Source: WJMB01 sp964581465 (GTDB taxonomy: Bacteria; RBG-13-66-14). Taken from it: a stretch of DNA of 14,243 bases. The first letter of the stretch is position 1; each line of letters starts with the position of its first letter. The position numbers and the translations under genes were made by a program. The notes beneath the pieces were generated by a model, which was given only the letters and a program-made list of their open reading frames with translations, made no database searches and was not told the DNA's origin. Positions 6,141 to 14,243 of the stretch are shown here, one piece after another. The DNA is taken from the NCBI GenBank assembly GCA_964581465.1, contig CAZOOP010000059.1, forward strand, positions 1 to 14,243, given 5' to 3'.

Positions 6141-7180
6141 GGTGTCGCCCCCGCGGGATCGCACCAGCAGGCGTTCTCGCCCGGGGTCAGGGGGTGGTCT
6201 TCGCCGGTTTCCAGGTCGACGAGGTGGATGGTGTTGCGGTATCCCGTGAGCCAGGCGGGCTCGTCGACGGCGGATTCACCGGGCTCCGGGGTGGATTCCG
6301 TCTCGGTTTCGGCGGTCTCCTCACCGTCGCCGGGCAGACTCTTCTCCGGGTTGGAGCGGTAGTCGGGGTCGTAGGGATCGTCGTAGTAATGCTCGTCCGG
6401 GTACTCGACGGGCACTTCGGTGTTGTAATAGAGGCGGCGACCGTCGCCGGTGAAGCACGGGGCGACGCAGTCGACGGCGGCGGCGGTCAGCGGGGTCAGC
6501 TCGTCGGCTGTGGGATCGTAGAGGTGGATGCCGAAGGAGTCGGCGCCGGCGGGGCGGTAGGTCAGGGCGAAGAGCGCGCCGTCGGGGCTGATGTCGATCT
6601 CCTTGACCTCGCCGTGGAAGGTCTTGACCGTACTGATCGAGCCGTCGACGGGATCGAGGCGCAGCAGCTCGCTGCGGTCCTCGCCGGGGTCACCGTGGAC
6701 ATAGTAGATCGCGCCTCCATCGGGGCTCCAGACGGGCCAGCGCGCCCAGGCGTCCATCTCGGTCAGCCGCTCGGCCGATGAGGGATCGTCGAGCTCGAGC
6801 AGGATGATCTCGGCGCCGGAGCCGTCGCCCATCGAGGCGCAGGACAGGCGCTCCCCGGCGGGGTCCAGGGCGGGCAGGCCGTCCCAGTCGCCGCTGTCGT
6901 AGATCAAGCTGCTTTCGGCGTCGAAGTCGTAGCGGAAGATGCTCCAGCCGCCCAAGGCGCTGGAGGCGAAGACCAGCACTGCGCCGTCCGGGGTGACGGC
7001 GGGGGAGATTCCCATGTCGTCGTAACCGAAGAGCTCGTCGACCAGCTCGACATTGGAGCCGTCGGCGTCCATCCGGTGGAGCATCCCGGCGTAGTCATAG
7101 TAGACGACGCCTTCCAGGGCCGCCGTCGCGGTAGATAGGCCCAGGGTGAGCAGGATGGAAAAGAGGAGCCTGCCGCGCAT
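6137..7180 (-). CDS. Secreted TolB-type beta-propeller protein
   Basis: A 347-residue exported protein. Residues 1-21 are a signal peptide (basic start, Leu-rich core, ATA-AL cleavage region). The rest carries degenerate WD40-like/PD40 (TolB) repeats, seen as blocks such as AVTPDGAVLVFASSA, PVWSPDGGAIYYVHGD and ISPDGALFALTYRP. An acidic low-complexity insert (about 265-310, rich in Glu, Asp, Pro and Thr) interrupts the last part. The end has a CWCDP motif of unknown meaning. AAGGAGG stands 6 nt before ATG and directly follows the stop of the CsgG-TolB gene 12 nt upstream, so the two form an operon. Likely periplasmic or surface binding scaffold; no Tol-Pal partner genes are present, so it should not be called TolB itself. 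Confidence 0.85.
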   Translation of the reverse strand: MRGRLLFSILLTLGLSTATAALEGVVYYDYAGMLHRMDADGSNVELVDELFGYDDMGISPAVTPDGAVLVFASSALGGWSIFRYDFDAESSLIYDSGDWDGLPALDPAGERLSCASMGDGSGAEIILLELDDPSSAERLTEMDAWARWPVWSPDGGAIYYVHGDPGEDRSELLRLDPVDGSISTVKTFHGEVKEIDISPDGALFALTYRPAGADSFGIHLYDPTADELTPLTAAAVDCVAPCFTGDGRRLYYNTEVPVEYPDEHYYDDPYDPDYRSNPEKSLPGDGEETAETETESTPEPGESAVDEPAWLTGYRNTIHLVDLETGEDHPLTPGENACWCDPAGATP

Positions 7181-7192
7181 CGCGACCTCCTT

Positions 7193-8476
7193 CTAGCGGG
7201 TCTCGCCGTAGCTGGGGACGACGCAGCCGTTCCAGGTGACCCGGTAGACGTCATCGGTATCCAGGGAATAGGCGAAGATGTCGATGTGGGCGTCGTCGAA
7301 GAGGATGGTCCGGCCATCGGCGGTGAAGCGGGGAAAGCGCTTGGCGCCGCCGTCGTCGGTGAGCCGCCGGGCGTCGTCGTCGTCCAGACCGGTGAGGTAG
7401 AGGTCGAAGCCTCCGTCGCCGTCGTGGTCGTGGACGTAGGCCAGGCTCTCGCCGTCGGGGCTCCAGGAGGGGTACATCCCGGCGGCGACGCGGCGGGGAT
7501 CGGAGCCGTCGGCGTTCATCACGTAGACCTCGTAACCGCCGGTGTAGGCCCCGCGCCGGGTCATGAAGGCGATGCGCTCCCCGTCCGGGCTCCAGGAGGG
7601 GTAGGAGTCCTCGGCGCCGTGATCGGTCAGGCGGGTGAGCCCGGAACCGTCGGCGGCGATGCTGTAAATCTCCCAGTTGCCGTCGCGCTCGGTGTGGAAA
7701 GCCACCCGGCGCCCGTCGGGGCTCCAGCAGGGTGCGTCTTCGATGTGCGGCGTGTCGAGCAGGGTCACCTGGTCACCGCCGTCGGGGTCCATCAGGTAGA
7801 GGTCCAGGCCCCCGCCGCGCTTGGAGCTGAAGGCGATCCGCCGTCCGTCCGGGGTGATCGCCGACTGCCAGCTCAAACCGTCGAAGGTCAACTGCCGTCC
7901 GACGCCCGAGGCCAGGTCCAGGGCGTGGATGTCGCCGGCCAGGTGGAAGATCACGGTGCCGTCGAGGTCCAGACCGATCAGATAGGGCGTCTCTTCGGTG
8001 GGGGTTTCGACGGGCAGGGCGCCGGCGGCCTCGGCGACCTCCTCGGCCAGGTCGCGGCAGACATAGGGGATGCGCCGCTCGACCTGGGCGTCGTCCTGAA
8101 CACCGATGACCACCTCGCCCGAGGCGGCGTCGACGAAGCGGGCGGCGATGGTGTAGCGGCCGCCCAGCAGGGTCACTCCACCCACCAGCAGGTAATCGGC
8201 GCCGAGGAGACCACCGACCTCGACGGCGGTGTCGGCGTCGACGACGCCGGAGAGGGCCAGGGCCTGCTCGGACATCACCTCGGCCAGGCGGGCGCGCTCG
8301 ACCAGAGCCAGCTCCTCGTGCTCGGAGAGCGAGGCGCGCAGCAGCTCGGCGGCGCCGCGGGCCAGCTCCGCCGGGCAGCCGACGGCCTCGAAGTCCAGGA
8401 TGGCGATCGTCGGCCCGGCAAGGGCCGCCGCGGCCAGAATCGCTACGAAAAGCGTTGTCAACAGGCGTTTAGTCAT
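7193..8476 (-). CDS. CsgG-like domain fused to a TolB-type beta-propeller, exported
   Basis: A 427-residue exported protein in two parts. After a signal peptide (1-20, AAALA-GP) comes a CsgG-like domain (about 22-130): IAILDFEA, a helix with LLRASLSEHEELALVERARLAEVM in pieces, then LGADYLLVGGVTLLGGRYTIAARFVDAASGEVV. After a Pro/Thr/Glu linker (about 155-163) there is a PD40 propeller (about 165-420) with clear repeats: ITPDGRRIAFSSKRGGGLDLYLMD, CWSPDGRRVAFHTERDGNWEIY, SWSPDGERIAFMTRRG and SWSPDGESLAYVHD. GGGAG lies 5 nt before ATG. No lipobox Cys is present, so unlike CsgG it is probably soluble in the periplasm. CsgG-type domains followed by repeats are known in lipoprotein and secretion contexts; function here is unknown. 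Confidence 0.88.
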   Translation of the reverse strand: MTKRLLTTLFVAILAAAALAGPTIAILDFEAVGCPAELARGAAELLRASLSEHEELALVERARLAEVMSEQALALSGVVDADTAVEVGGLLGADYLLVGGVTLLGGRYTIAARFVDAASGEVVIGVQDDAQVERRIPYVCRDLAEEVAEAAGALPVETPTEETPYLIGLDLDGTVIFHLAGDIHALDLASGVGRQLTFDGLSWQSAITPDGRRIAFSSKRGGGLDLYLMDPDGGDQVTLLDTPHIEDAPCWSPDGRRVAFHTERDGNWEIYSIAADGSGLTRLTDHGAEDSYPSWSPDGERIAFMTRRGAYTGGYEVYVMNADGSDPRRVAAGMYPSWSPDGESLAYVHDHDGDGGFDLYLTGLDDDDARRLTDDGGAKRFPRFTADGRTILFDDAHIDIFAYSLDTDDVYRVTWNGCVVPSYGETR

Positions 8477-8503
8477 CTCATCTCCCTAGAGAAAAGTAGT
8501 CCT

Positions 8504-8753
8504 TCACTCCACCGGGCGCCAGGCGGGGCACCAATCATTGCTACTGTTGTTGGTCAATTGCCGCTGGTTACTCCCGTCGGCGTCCATGACGAAGATTTCC
8601 CCAGTCCCCGTCGCGGTCGGAGTGGAAGGCGAGGCTGGCCGACGGGGATCCCGACGAACGGCTGCAATCACCTACGGAGCCACTGTCCGGCGGGCCGGTA
8701 AGGGCCGAGGCGGTACAAGGGAGTGCGATCAAAAACAGGGTGATCGTCTTCAT
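8504..8753 (-). pseudogene. Decayed TolB-like propeller gene
   Basis: The minus strand starts at ATG 8753 with a good signal peptide (MKTITLFLIALPCTASA), and by about residue 40 enters a PD40 repeat, LAFHSDRDGDW. There one extra G in a G run shifts the frame, and the open frame ends at 8568. Skipping that base restores EIFVMDADGSNQRQL, then a C-terminus and a TGA at 8506-8504. The stretch just before the repeat also looks frame-scrambled relative to the usual WSPDGxRLAF. Only one repeat remains of a propeller, so an internal deletion has occurred too. It lies between purL (43 nt) and the CsgG-TolB gene and resembles the neighbouring propellers, suggesting a former paralogue. A sequencing error could explain the frameshift but not the missing body. 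Confidence 0.75.
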
Positions 8754-8796
8754 GGTCGGTTGTTAGTTTGTCTACTGCGAAGGTGGGAGTCATGCT

Positions 8797-11169
8797 TCAT
8801 GCGCCGAAGACGCCGTCGAGGCCATGGAGCCACAGCTCGCGCAGCTCGTCCAGCGGCTCGTTTACCAGGTAATGCTCGCCGTAGCGGATGACCAGGCGGC
8901 GCTCCTCGACGGCGGAGCCGATGCGGGCGGCCTCGATCCCCCGAGCGCGGAAGAAGCGCACGGCTTCACCGCCGCCGCCCTTCGGCACGGCCAACAGATA
9001 GGCCGGGGTCTCGTTGAAGAGCAGCGCCGCGGCGGAGCCGGCGTGGAGGTCATGGAGGTTGGCGCGCAGGCCCACACCCGTCGAAAGGTAGGTTCCCAGG
9101 GCCATCTCGGCCAGGGCCAGAGCCAGGCCGCCGTCGGAGATATCGTGGCAGGCGACGGCGCGACCGGCGGCGATGAACTCGACGACGGCGGCGAGCTCCC
9201 GGCGCCAGCGGTCGGCTTCGAGATCGGGCAGCCGTCCGGCGGATTCGCCGTAGACGGACTCGTAGTAGAGGCTGCCGCCGAGTTCGGGGCCGCGTCGGCC
9301 GACGAAGAGCAGCTCGAGGCCGGGCTCGGTCAGGTAGGCGGGGACGGCGCGGCGGACGTCGTCGACGATGCCGACGCAGGCGATTATCGGTGAGGGCGGC
9401 ACGGCGACGCCCTTGGCCGACTGATTGTAGAAGCTGACGTTGCCGGAGATCACGGGCAGGGCGGCCTCGGGGTCCTCAATGAGGCCCAGGGAGCGACAGG
9501 CGTCGCCGATGCCGCGCAGGCCCTCGGCGAACTGCCAGAAGATCTCGGCCTGCTCGGGGTTGCCGTAGTTGAGGCAGTCGGTTATCGCCGCCGGGCGGGC
9601 GCCGACGCAGGCCACATTGCGGGCGGCCTCGTAGACAGCGAAGAAGGCTCCCAGGTACGGATCGATATCGCCGTAGCGCGGGTTACCGTCGACGCTGACC
9701 GCCACCCCCGCCGGGCAGCCCGGCAGCGGAGCGACCACACCGGCGTCGGCCTCGCCGGGGCGCAGCACGGTCAGGCCGCGGACCTCGCTGTCATAGCGCT
9801 TGAAGATCGGGTAGCGCGAAGCGCCGGCCGGGGAGGACAGCATCCCGCGCAGGATCTCGCCCCAGCCGGCATCGGGTCGCTTCCGCTCGGTGTGAACCCG
9901 GGTGGAGCCGGCCCGGCGCGGGCGCTCGTGGTAGACGCCGTGGGTGACGGCCCGGGTGCTGACGCTGCAGACCGGCGTCTCTTCGGTCTCTTCGCCCCGA
10001 TAGAGCAGGCGGTAGCGGTCCTCGGCGACGATCTCGCCGATGACCGTGGCCGCCGCGCCCACGGCCGTCTTGCCCAGCTCCCAATCACGGTTGAAGATGG
10101 CGCAGAAGTCCTCGGCCAGGCGGGCCGGTACGGCGTACATATAACGCTCCTGGGTCTCGGAGCAGGCGACGACGAAGGGCGGCAGGCCGTCGATCGAGAC
10201 GGGGACGCGATCCAGGTGGACGTCGGCGCCCATGCCGACATCGGCGGCCATCTCGCTGGTGGCGCAGGCGATGCCCCCGGCGCCGAGGTCCTTCATGCCG
10301 AAGGCGGCTCCGCGCCGGCGCAGCCAGGCCCAGGCGGCCTTGTTGGCCTCGGTGAGCACCCGGGAGAGGAAGGGATCGGGCACCTGGACGGCGCCCCGGT
10401 TCTCCTCCTCCTCGTCGAGGTCCACGCTGGCGAAGGCCGCGCCACCGAAGCCGGAGTCGTCGGTGGCCTTGCCCACCAGGACGTAGACGTAGGGCTCCCG
10501 GGCGGCCTCGGCGGGCACCCTGGAGTGGATGATCCCGTCGGCGCGCACCAGGCCCAGGGCGACCACGTTGACCAGGCAGTTGTCGTCGAAGCGCCGGGAG
10601 AAGTAGGCGTCGCCGCCCAGGTTGGGCACGCCCAAGGGGTTGCCGTAGCCGCCGATCCCGTCGACCACGCCGGTGGCGACCTCGGCGGAGCGGGTGCCCC
10701 GAGGCCCCGTCGGATCGCCCAGACGCAGGGGATCGAGGACGGCGAAAACCTCGGCGCCCATGCAGTATACATCGCGGACGATCCCGCCGACGCCGGTGGC
10801 CGCGCCCTCGTAGGGCACCACCTGGCTGGGATGGTTGTGGCTCTCGTGGGCGAAGACCACGCCGTACTCCACGCCCTCGTGCTCGCAGAAGCGGACGATC
10901 CCGGCGTCCTCGGCCGGACCGAGCAGGACGTTGGGGCCGTCGGTGGGCAGGTGGCGGCCCAGCAGCTTGCGGCTGGACTTGTAGGAGCAATGCTCGCTCC
11001 ACATGATGTTGAACAGGTGGGCCTCGGAGAGCGTCGGCTCGCGACCCAACAGCTCCACCAACTGGCGGGCCTCGCCCGGAGTCAACTGGATGCCCAGCCC
11101 CTTCAACAGCCCCCGGAGCTCGTCGTCGCCAAGCCCGTCGATGGCCAGTCTTGCGTTGTAATCGGTCAT
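8797..11169 (-). CDS. purL: FGAM synthase large subunit PurL (small-PurL type)
   Basis: This is the synthetase subunit converting FGAR, ATP and ammonia to FGAM, working with PurQ and PurS. At 790 residues it is the stand-alone small form (usually about 720-760), not the 1300-residue fused form. Visible motifs include the active-site His60 in WSEHCSYKSS, HESHNHPSQVVPYEGAATGVGGIVRD (108-133, read in pieces), KDLGAGGIACATSEMA in the first half, and in the second half the repeated AIR-synthase-like fold with CLNYGNPE, ISGNVSFYN and CHDISDGGLALALAEM. ATG 11169 has a G-rich site (GGGGCGAG) just upstream. The promoter at 11339-11310 is full consensus. The gene is separated from purQ-purS by about 3.4 kb of unrelated genes. 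Confidence 0.97.
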   Translation of the reverse strand: MTDYNARLAIDGLGDDELRGLLKGLGIQLTPGEARQLVELLGREPTLSEAHLFNIMWSEHCSYKSSRKLLGRHLPTDGPNVLLGPAEDAGIVRFCEHEGVEYGVVFAHESHNHPSQVVPYEGAATGVGGIVRDVYCMGAEVFAVLDPLRLGDPTGPRGTRSAEVATGVVDGIGGYGNPLGVPNLGGDAYFSRRFDDNCLVNVVALGLVRADGIIHSRVPAEAAREPYVYVLVGKATDDSGFGGAAFASVDLDEEEENRGAVQVPDPFLSRVLTEANKAAWAWLRRRGAAFGMKDLGAGGIACATSEMAADVGMGADVHLDRVPVSIDGLPPFVVACSETQERYMYAVPARLAEDFCAIFNRDWELGKTAVGAAATVIGEIVAEDRYRLLYRGEETEETPVCSVSTRAVTHGVYHERPRRAGSTRVHTERKRPDAGWGEILRGMLSSPAGASRYPIFKRYDSEVRGLTVLRPGEADAGVVAPLPGCPAGVAVSVDGNPRYGDIDPYLGAFFAVYEAARNVACVGARPAAITDCLNYGNPEQAEIFWQFAEGLRGIGDACRSLGLIEDPEAALPVISGNVSFYNQSAKGVAVPPSPIIACVGIVDDVRRAVPAYLTEPGLELLFVGRRGPELGGSLYYESVYGESAGRLPDLEADRWRRELAAVVEFIAAGRAVACHDISDGGLALALAEMALGTYLSTGVGLRANLHDLHAGSAAALLFNETPAYLLAVPKGGGGEAVRFFRARGIEAARIGSAVEERRLVIRYGEHYLVNEPLDELRELWLHGLDGVFGA

Positions 11170-11303
11170 CTCGCCCCGTCGTTATGGTTCGCCCTCACAG
11201 GAACACGGCCCGATCGGACCGCGCAGGAGTGGACCGGTGATCGGCCCTCTTCCCGCTAGTGACCCTCAAGCCTATCCTGTTGTTATAAGGTGATTTACGC
11301 TCA
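11170..11303 (-). promoter_or_regulatory. purL 5' leader, about 134 nt
   Basis: From the predicted start to the ATG, the leader contains competing helices: GGGCC (near 11247) can pair with GGTCC (near 11233), while GGTCC (near 11220) can pair with GGGCC (near 11211) around GATC. This could be an attenuator or protein-binding leader. I see neither the purine riboswitch core nor a T-run terminator. Confidence 0.35.
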
Positions 11304-11309
11304 GCAACG

Positions 11310-11339
11310 ATTATAATGGCAGGCAGGGTGGTGTGTCAA
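11310..11339 (-). promoter_or_regulatory. Consensus sigma70 promoter of purL
   Basis: On the minus strand, TTGACA (11339-11334) and TATAAT (11315-11310) match consensus at all 12 positions, separated by 18 nt. Predicted start about 11303. A strong basal promoter like this on a purine gene suggests control by a repressor or the leader. Confidence 0.88.
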
Positions 11340-11369
11340 CGGCGGCGTGGATCCGGTGGGCTCAGCCTG

Positions 11370-11398
11370 TTGACCACTTCGCAGCGGTGGTGGATGAT
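11370..11398 (+). promoter_or_regulatory. Sigma70-like promoter of the zinc-ribbon gene
   Basis: TTGACC (11370-11375) and GATGAT (11393-11398, 4 of 6 consensus bases) are 17 nt apart, divergent from the purL promoter with 30 bp between the two -35 boxes. The -10 lies inside the palindrome at 11392-11410. Predicted start about 11405, only 20 nt before the ATG. Confidence 0.5.
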
Positions 11399-11410
11399 GA
11401 ATCATCATCC
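11392..11410. promoter_or_regulatory. 19-bp palindrome overlapping the -10, likely operator
   Basis: GGATGATGAATCATCATCC is a perfect 9-bp inverted repeat around a single central base. It covers the -10 box and start of the zinc-ribbon promoter, so a bound dimer would repress. As RNA it could also form a hairpin just before the ribosome site. The regulator is unknown. Confidence 0.6.
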
Positions 11411-11425
11411 AGATAAGGAGGGATC

Positions 11426-11566
11426 ATGTACGGCTGTGAAGAGAAACCGGACCGGGGAACCTACATCTGCAACCACTGCGGGCAGAAGGTGAAACACCGA
11501 CGCCCCGCCGACCTGCCCAACCTGCCGGAAGTGCGGCTACCGGCGGACCTGATCGAATCGGCGTGA
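11426..11566 (+). CDS. Small zinc-ribbon protein, apparently frameshifted
   Basis: ATG 11426 follows a strong AAGGAGGG (11415-11422). The 46-residue open frame starts MYGCEEKPDRGTYICNHCGQKV, giving Cys4 and a CxxCG knuckle (15-19) preceded by GTY, as in small PGxYxCxxCG zinc ribbons. The expected second knuckle is absent in frame: after DLPN it reads LPEVRLPADLIESA. Skipping one C at 11522 gives DLPNCRKCGYRRT and a TGA at 11550-11552, restoring the typical LPxCxxCG second knuckle in a 41-residue protein. So the gene is either recently broken, uses a +1 shift, or carries a one-base sequencing error. Function unknown; such ribbons bind one zinc. It is divergent from purL and has its own promoter and palindromic operator. 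Confidence 0.7.
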   Translation: MYGCEEKPDRGTYICNHCGQKVKHRRPADLPNLPEVRLPADLIESA

Positions 11567-11590
11567 GGGGTTGCATTGGGTTGGTTGTGT

Positions 11591-11662
11591 GTGGGGGGAT
11601 GCCCCACGTGCGGCATGACCCGGGACCGGGATAGTCAAGCGGCGGGGATTGAAATCCCCGCC
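11591..11662. other. Two hairpins downstream of the zinc-ribbon gene
   Basis: GTGGGG (11591-11596) pairs with CCCCAC (11602-11607). A longer stem, GGCGGGGAT (11641-11649) with ATCCCCGCC (11654-11662), closes on a TGAA tetraloop. Neither is followed by a T-run on the + strand, so they are at best weak terminators or palindromic repeats. Apart from the tandem repeat at 11794-11825 I see no gene between 11567 and 11846. Confidence 0.45.
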
Positions 11663-11793
11663 CTCCATTCAACCTGACCCCTTGGTCTTGACGCCCACGG
11701 TTTACCGCTGTCGATCGGGATTCACAAGTCCATCCTGAGTTATCGCCGGGTGTCGGTTTCCGCTTACGGCTGGGGACGGAGCCGCCGCTCCAT

Positions 11794-11825
11794 AAGGAAT
11801 GGTGAATTGAAGGAATGGTGAAGTG
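11794..11825. repeat. Tandem 16-bp direct repeat, two copies
   Basis: AAGGAATGGTGAATTG (11794-11809) is followed directly by a copy with one mismatch (11810-11825). It lies in noncoding DNA beyond the duplicated 5S terminator and probably arose by slippage. Confidence 0.7.
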
Positions 11826-11852
11826 GATTGGTGGAGGTAACCCGAAGCTACA

Positions 11853-11884
11853 AGAGGGGGACCGGTGGTAACCGATCCCCCTCT
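11853..11884 (-). terminator. rRNA operon hairpin, distal copy
   Basis: Identical to the 12017-12048 hairpin: 14-bp stem including one G-U pair, TACC loop. It follows the truncated 5S on the minus strand. There is no strong T-run, so efficiency alone is uncertain; two in tandem may secure rRNA termination. Confidence 0.6.
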
Positions 11885-11897
11885 GAAGATATTGGCC

Positions 11898-11955
11898 TCT
11901 TGGCAGTGACCTACTCTCCCACAGAGTCACCCCCGCGGAACCATCGGCGCGAGAG
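11898..11955 (-). pseudogene. Truncated 5S rRNA (3' half only)
   Basis: 58 nt matching the last half of the 5S gene at 12062-12178 with three differences (11934, 11937, 11939). The 5' half is replaced by 55 bp of unrelated sequence (11956-12010), so helix I cannot form and no functional 5S can be made. Confidence 0.85.
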
Positions 11956-12010
11956 ATTATGGCCTGCCCTTTGTGTAACCTGTTGTATCTGGTGTTTGCT
12001 GATCGCCTAT

Positions 12011-12119
12011 GCAACAAGAGGGGGACCGGTGGTAACCGATCCCCCTCTGAAGATATTGGCCTCTTGGCAGTGACCTACTCTCCCACAGAGTCACCCCTGC
12101 AGTACCATCGGCGCGAGAG
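12011..12119. repeat. 109-bp direct repeat, copy 2 (within intact 5S and its terminator)
   Basis: Partner of 11847-11955. It comprises the 3' half of the intact 5S gene and the downstream hairpin. Confidence 0.93.
12017..12048 (-). terminator. rRNA operon hairpin after 5S
   Basis: On the minus strand AGAGGGGGATCGGT pairs with ACCGGTCCCCCTCT around TACC, 14 nt after the 5S 3' end. The stem is very strong but the following TGTTGC is T-poor. A terminator or 3'-processing hairpin fits best. Confidence 0.65.
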
Positions 12120-12178
12120 GGCTTTACTTCCGTGTTCGGAATGGGAACGGGTGTTTCCCCTCTGCCAGTGCCACCAAA
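12062..12178 (-). rRNA. rrf: 5S ribosomal RNA
   Basis: About 117 nt. On the minus strand it begins TTTGGTGGC and carries the hallmark CCCGTTCCCATTCCGAACACGG core (in pieces), GAAGTAAAGC, CGCCGATGGTACTGC and GGGAGAGTAGG, ending CTGCCAAGA. It lies about 205 nt after the 23S 3' end in standard 23S-5S order. Ends are set by analogy with other bacterial 5S genes and may be off by a few bases. Confidence 0.95.
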
Positions 12179-12385
12179 AGACCAAGCTGTGCGGAGCAGT
12201 GTAGAGCCGCCGTTGCGTTGCAGTGCGACGGTTGATCACGCGGGGCCTGATGAGCCGGCCCCCTCCGATGTTTGACAGATCTGACCAGTTGCTTGGTTGG
12301 TTAACCAGTTGGCAAGTCTTGATAGGGATGTTGTTACGAAGGATTGCTCCGGAGGGGCCTGTGGAGGGCCCCTCCGGTGAAAATG
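12179..12385 (-). other. 23S-5S spacer
   Basis: About 207 nt with no tRNA cloverleaf or gene. An 11-bp perfect hairpin, CCGGAGGGGCC (12349-12359) with GGCCCCTCCGG (12367-12377), sits next to the 23S 3' end and is probably a processing signal. ACCAGTTG occurs twice (near 12290 and 12305). Confidence 0.7.

Positions 12386-14243
<1,858 letters not shown>

Larger units (their letters stand above)
11847..11955. repeat. 109-bp direct repeat, copy 1 (5S 3' half plus terminator)
   Basis: Matches 12011-12119 at 105 of 109 positions, offset 164 bp. Mismatches are at 11849, 11934, 11937 and 11939; the last three fall in the 5S part. The match stops abruptly at 11956, inside the 5S gene. Confidence 0.93.

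Noticed and set aside
6141..6164. Upstream ATG for the split-barrel gene
   Set aside because: It has no ribosome site, whereas GTG 6140 forms a GTGA overlap with the previous stop and starts right at the conserved N-terminus.
7286..8701. Long + strand open frame (471 codons) opposite the CsgG-TolB gene
   Set aside because: Same shadow effect; translation is Val/Gly/Gln-rich with no domain, and it spans a gene, a gap and a pseudogene.
9892..11259. Long + strand open frame (455 codons) opposite purL
   Set aside because: It is a GC-rich shadow of purL: low-complexity Gly/Ala/Val/Asp translation, no ribosome site, no family motif, while the minus frame has all PurL motifs.
11170..11303. Purine riboswitch upstream of purL
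   Set aside because: The conserved junction and loop-loop core of the purine aptamer is not visible in the leader.
12179..12385. tRNA gene in the 23S-5S spacer
   Set aside because: No cloverleaf, no GGTTCGAATCC-type T-loop and no CCA-adjacent acceptor stem could be found on either strand.

Overview
The window reads as chromosomal DNA of a GC-rich, double-membraned (Gram-negative-type) bacterium. A TonB-like protein, an outer-membrane-barrel candidate, secreted TolB-type propellers and a CsgG-like domain imply an outer membrane. The stand-alone PurS/PurQ/small-PurL form of FGAM synthase is not the large fused PurL of gamma-proteobacteria. I cannot name the phylum; a poorly cultured lineage is plausible but is only a guess.

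Layout. 1-801 is more AT-rich with no convincing gene. A small exported beta-barrel candidate (802-1314, +) converges with a zapA-tonB pair (2686-1657, -); a bidirectional hairpin terminator lies between them. Divergent from tonB is a membrane-anchored M23 peptidase (2875-3804, +), with a sigma70-type promoter whose start region carries a perfect 16-bp palindrome. A 42-bp perfect palindromic terminator follows. Next comes a 29-bp perfect inverted repeat in which each arm holds a consensus-quality sigma54 (-24/-12) promoter, the two facing each other (3907-4037).

From 11315 down to 4048 all genes are on the minus strand: purL, a decayed TolB-like pseudogene, a CsgG-TolB fusion protein, a second TolB-like propeller protein, an FMN split-barrel (NimA/PNPOx-like) protein, purQ, and an unusual two-domain PurS-like gene. 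All three FGAM synthase subunits are thus present, but purL is separated from purQ-purS by three intact genes and one pseudogene unrelated to purine synthesis. purL has a full-consensus sigma70 promoter and a leader of about 134 nt. Divergent from it is a tiny zinc-ribbon gene (11426-11566, +) that appears frameshifted; its promoter is overlapped by a 19-bp palindrome.

The right end is the distal part of an rRNA operon on the minus strand: the 3' two-thirds of 23S (cut by the window edge), a spacer without tRNA, a complete 5S with a strong hairpin, and then a second copy of the 5S 3' half plus hairpin (109-bp direct repeat, 4 mismatches), i.e. a truncated 5S.

Best leads: the convergent sigma54 pair in an inverted repeat, the tandem PurS-like protein, the frameshifted zinc ribbon, the two promoter-overlapping palindromes, and the duplicated 5S/terminator unit. 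No CRISPR array, transposase, phage gene or defence system was seen.
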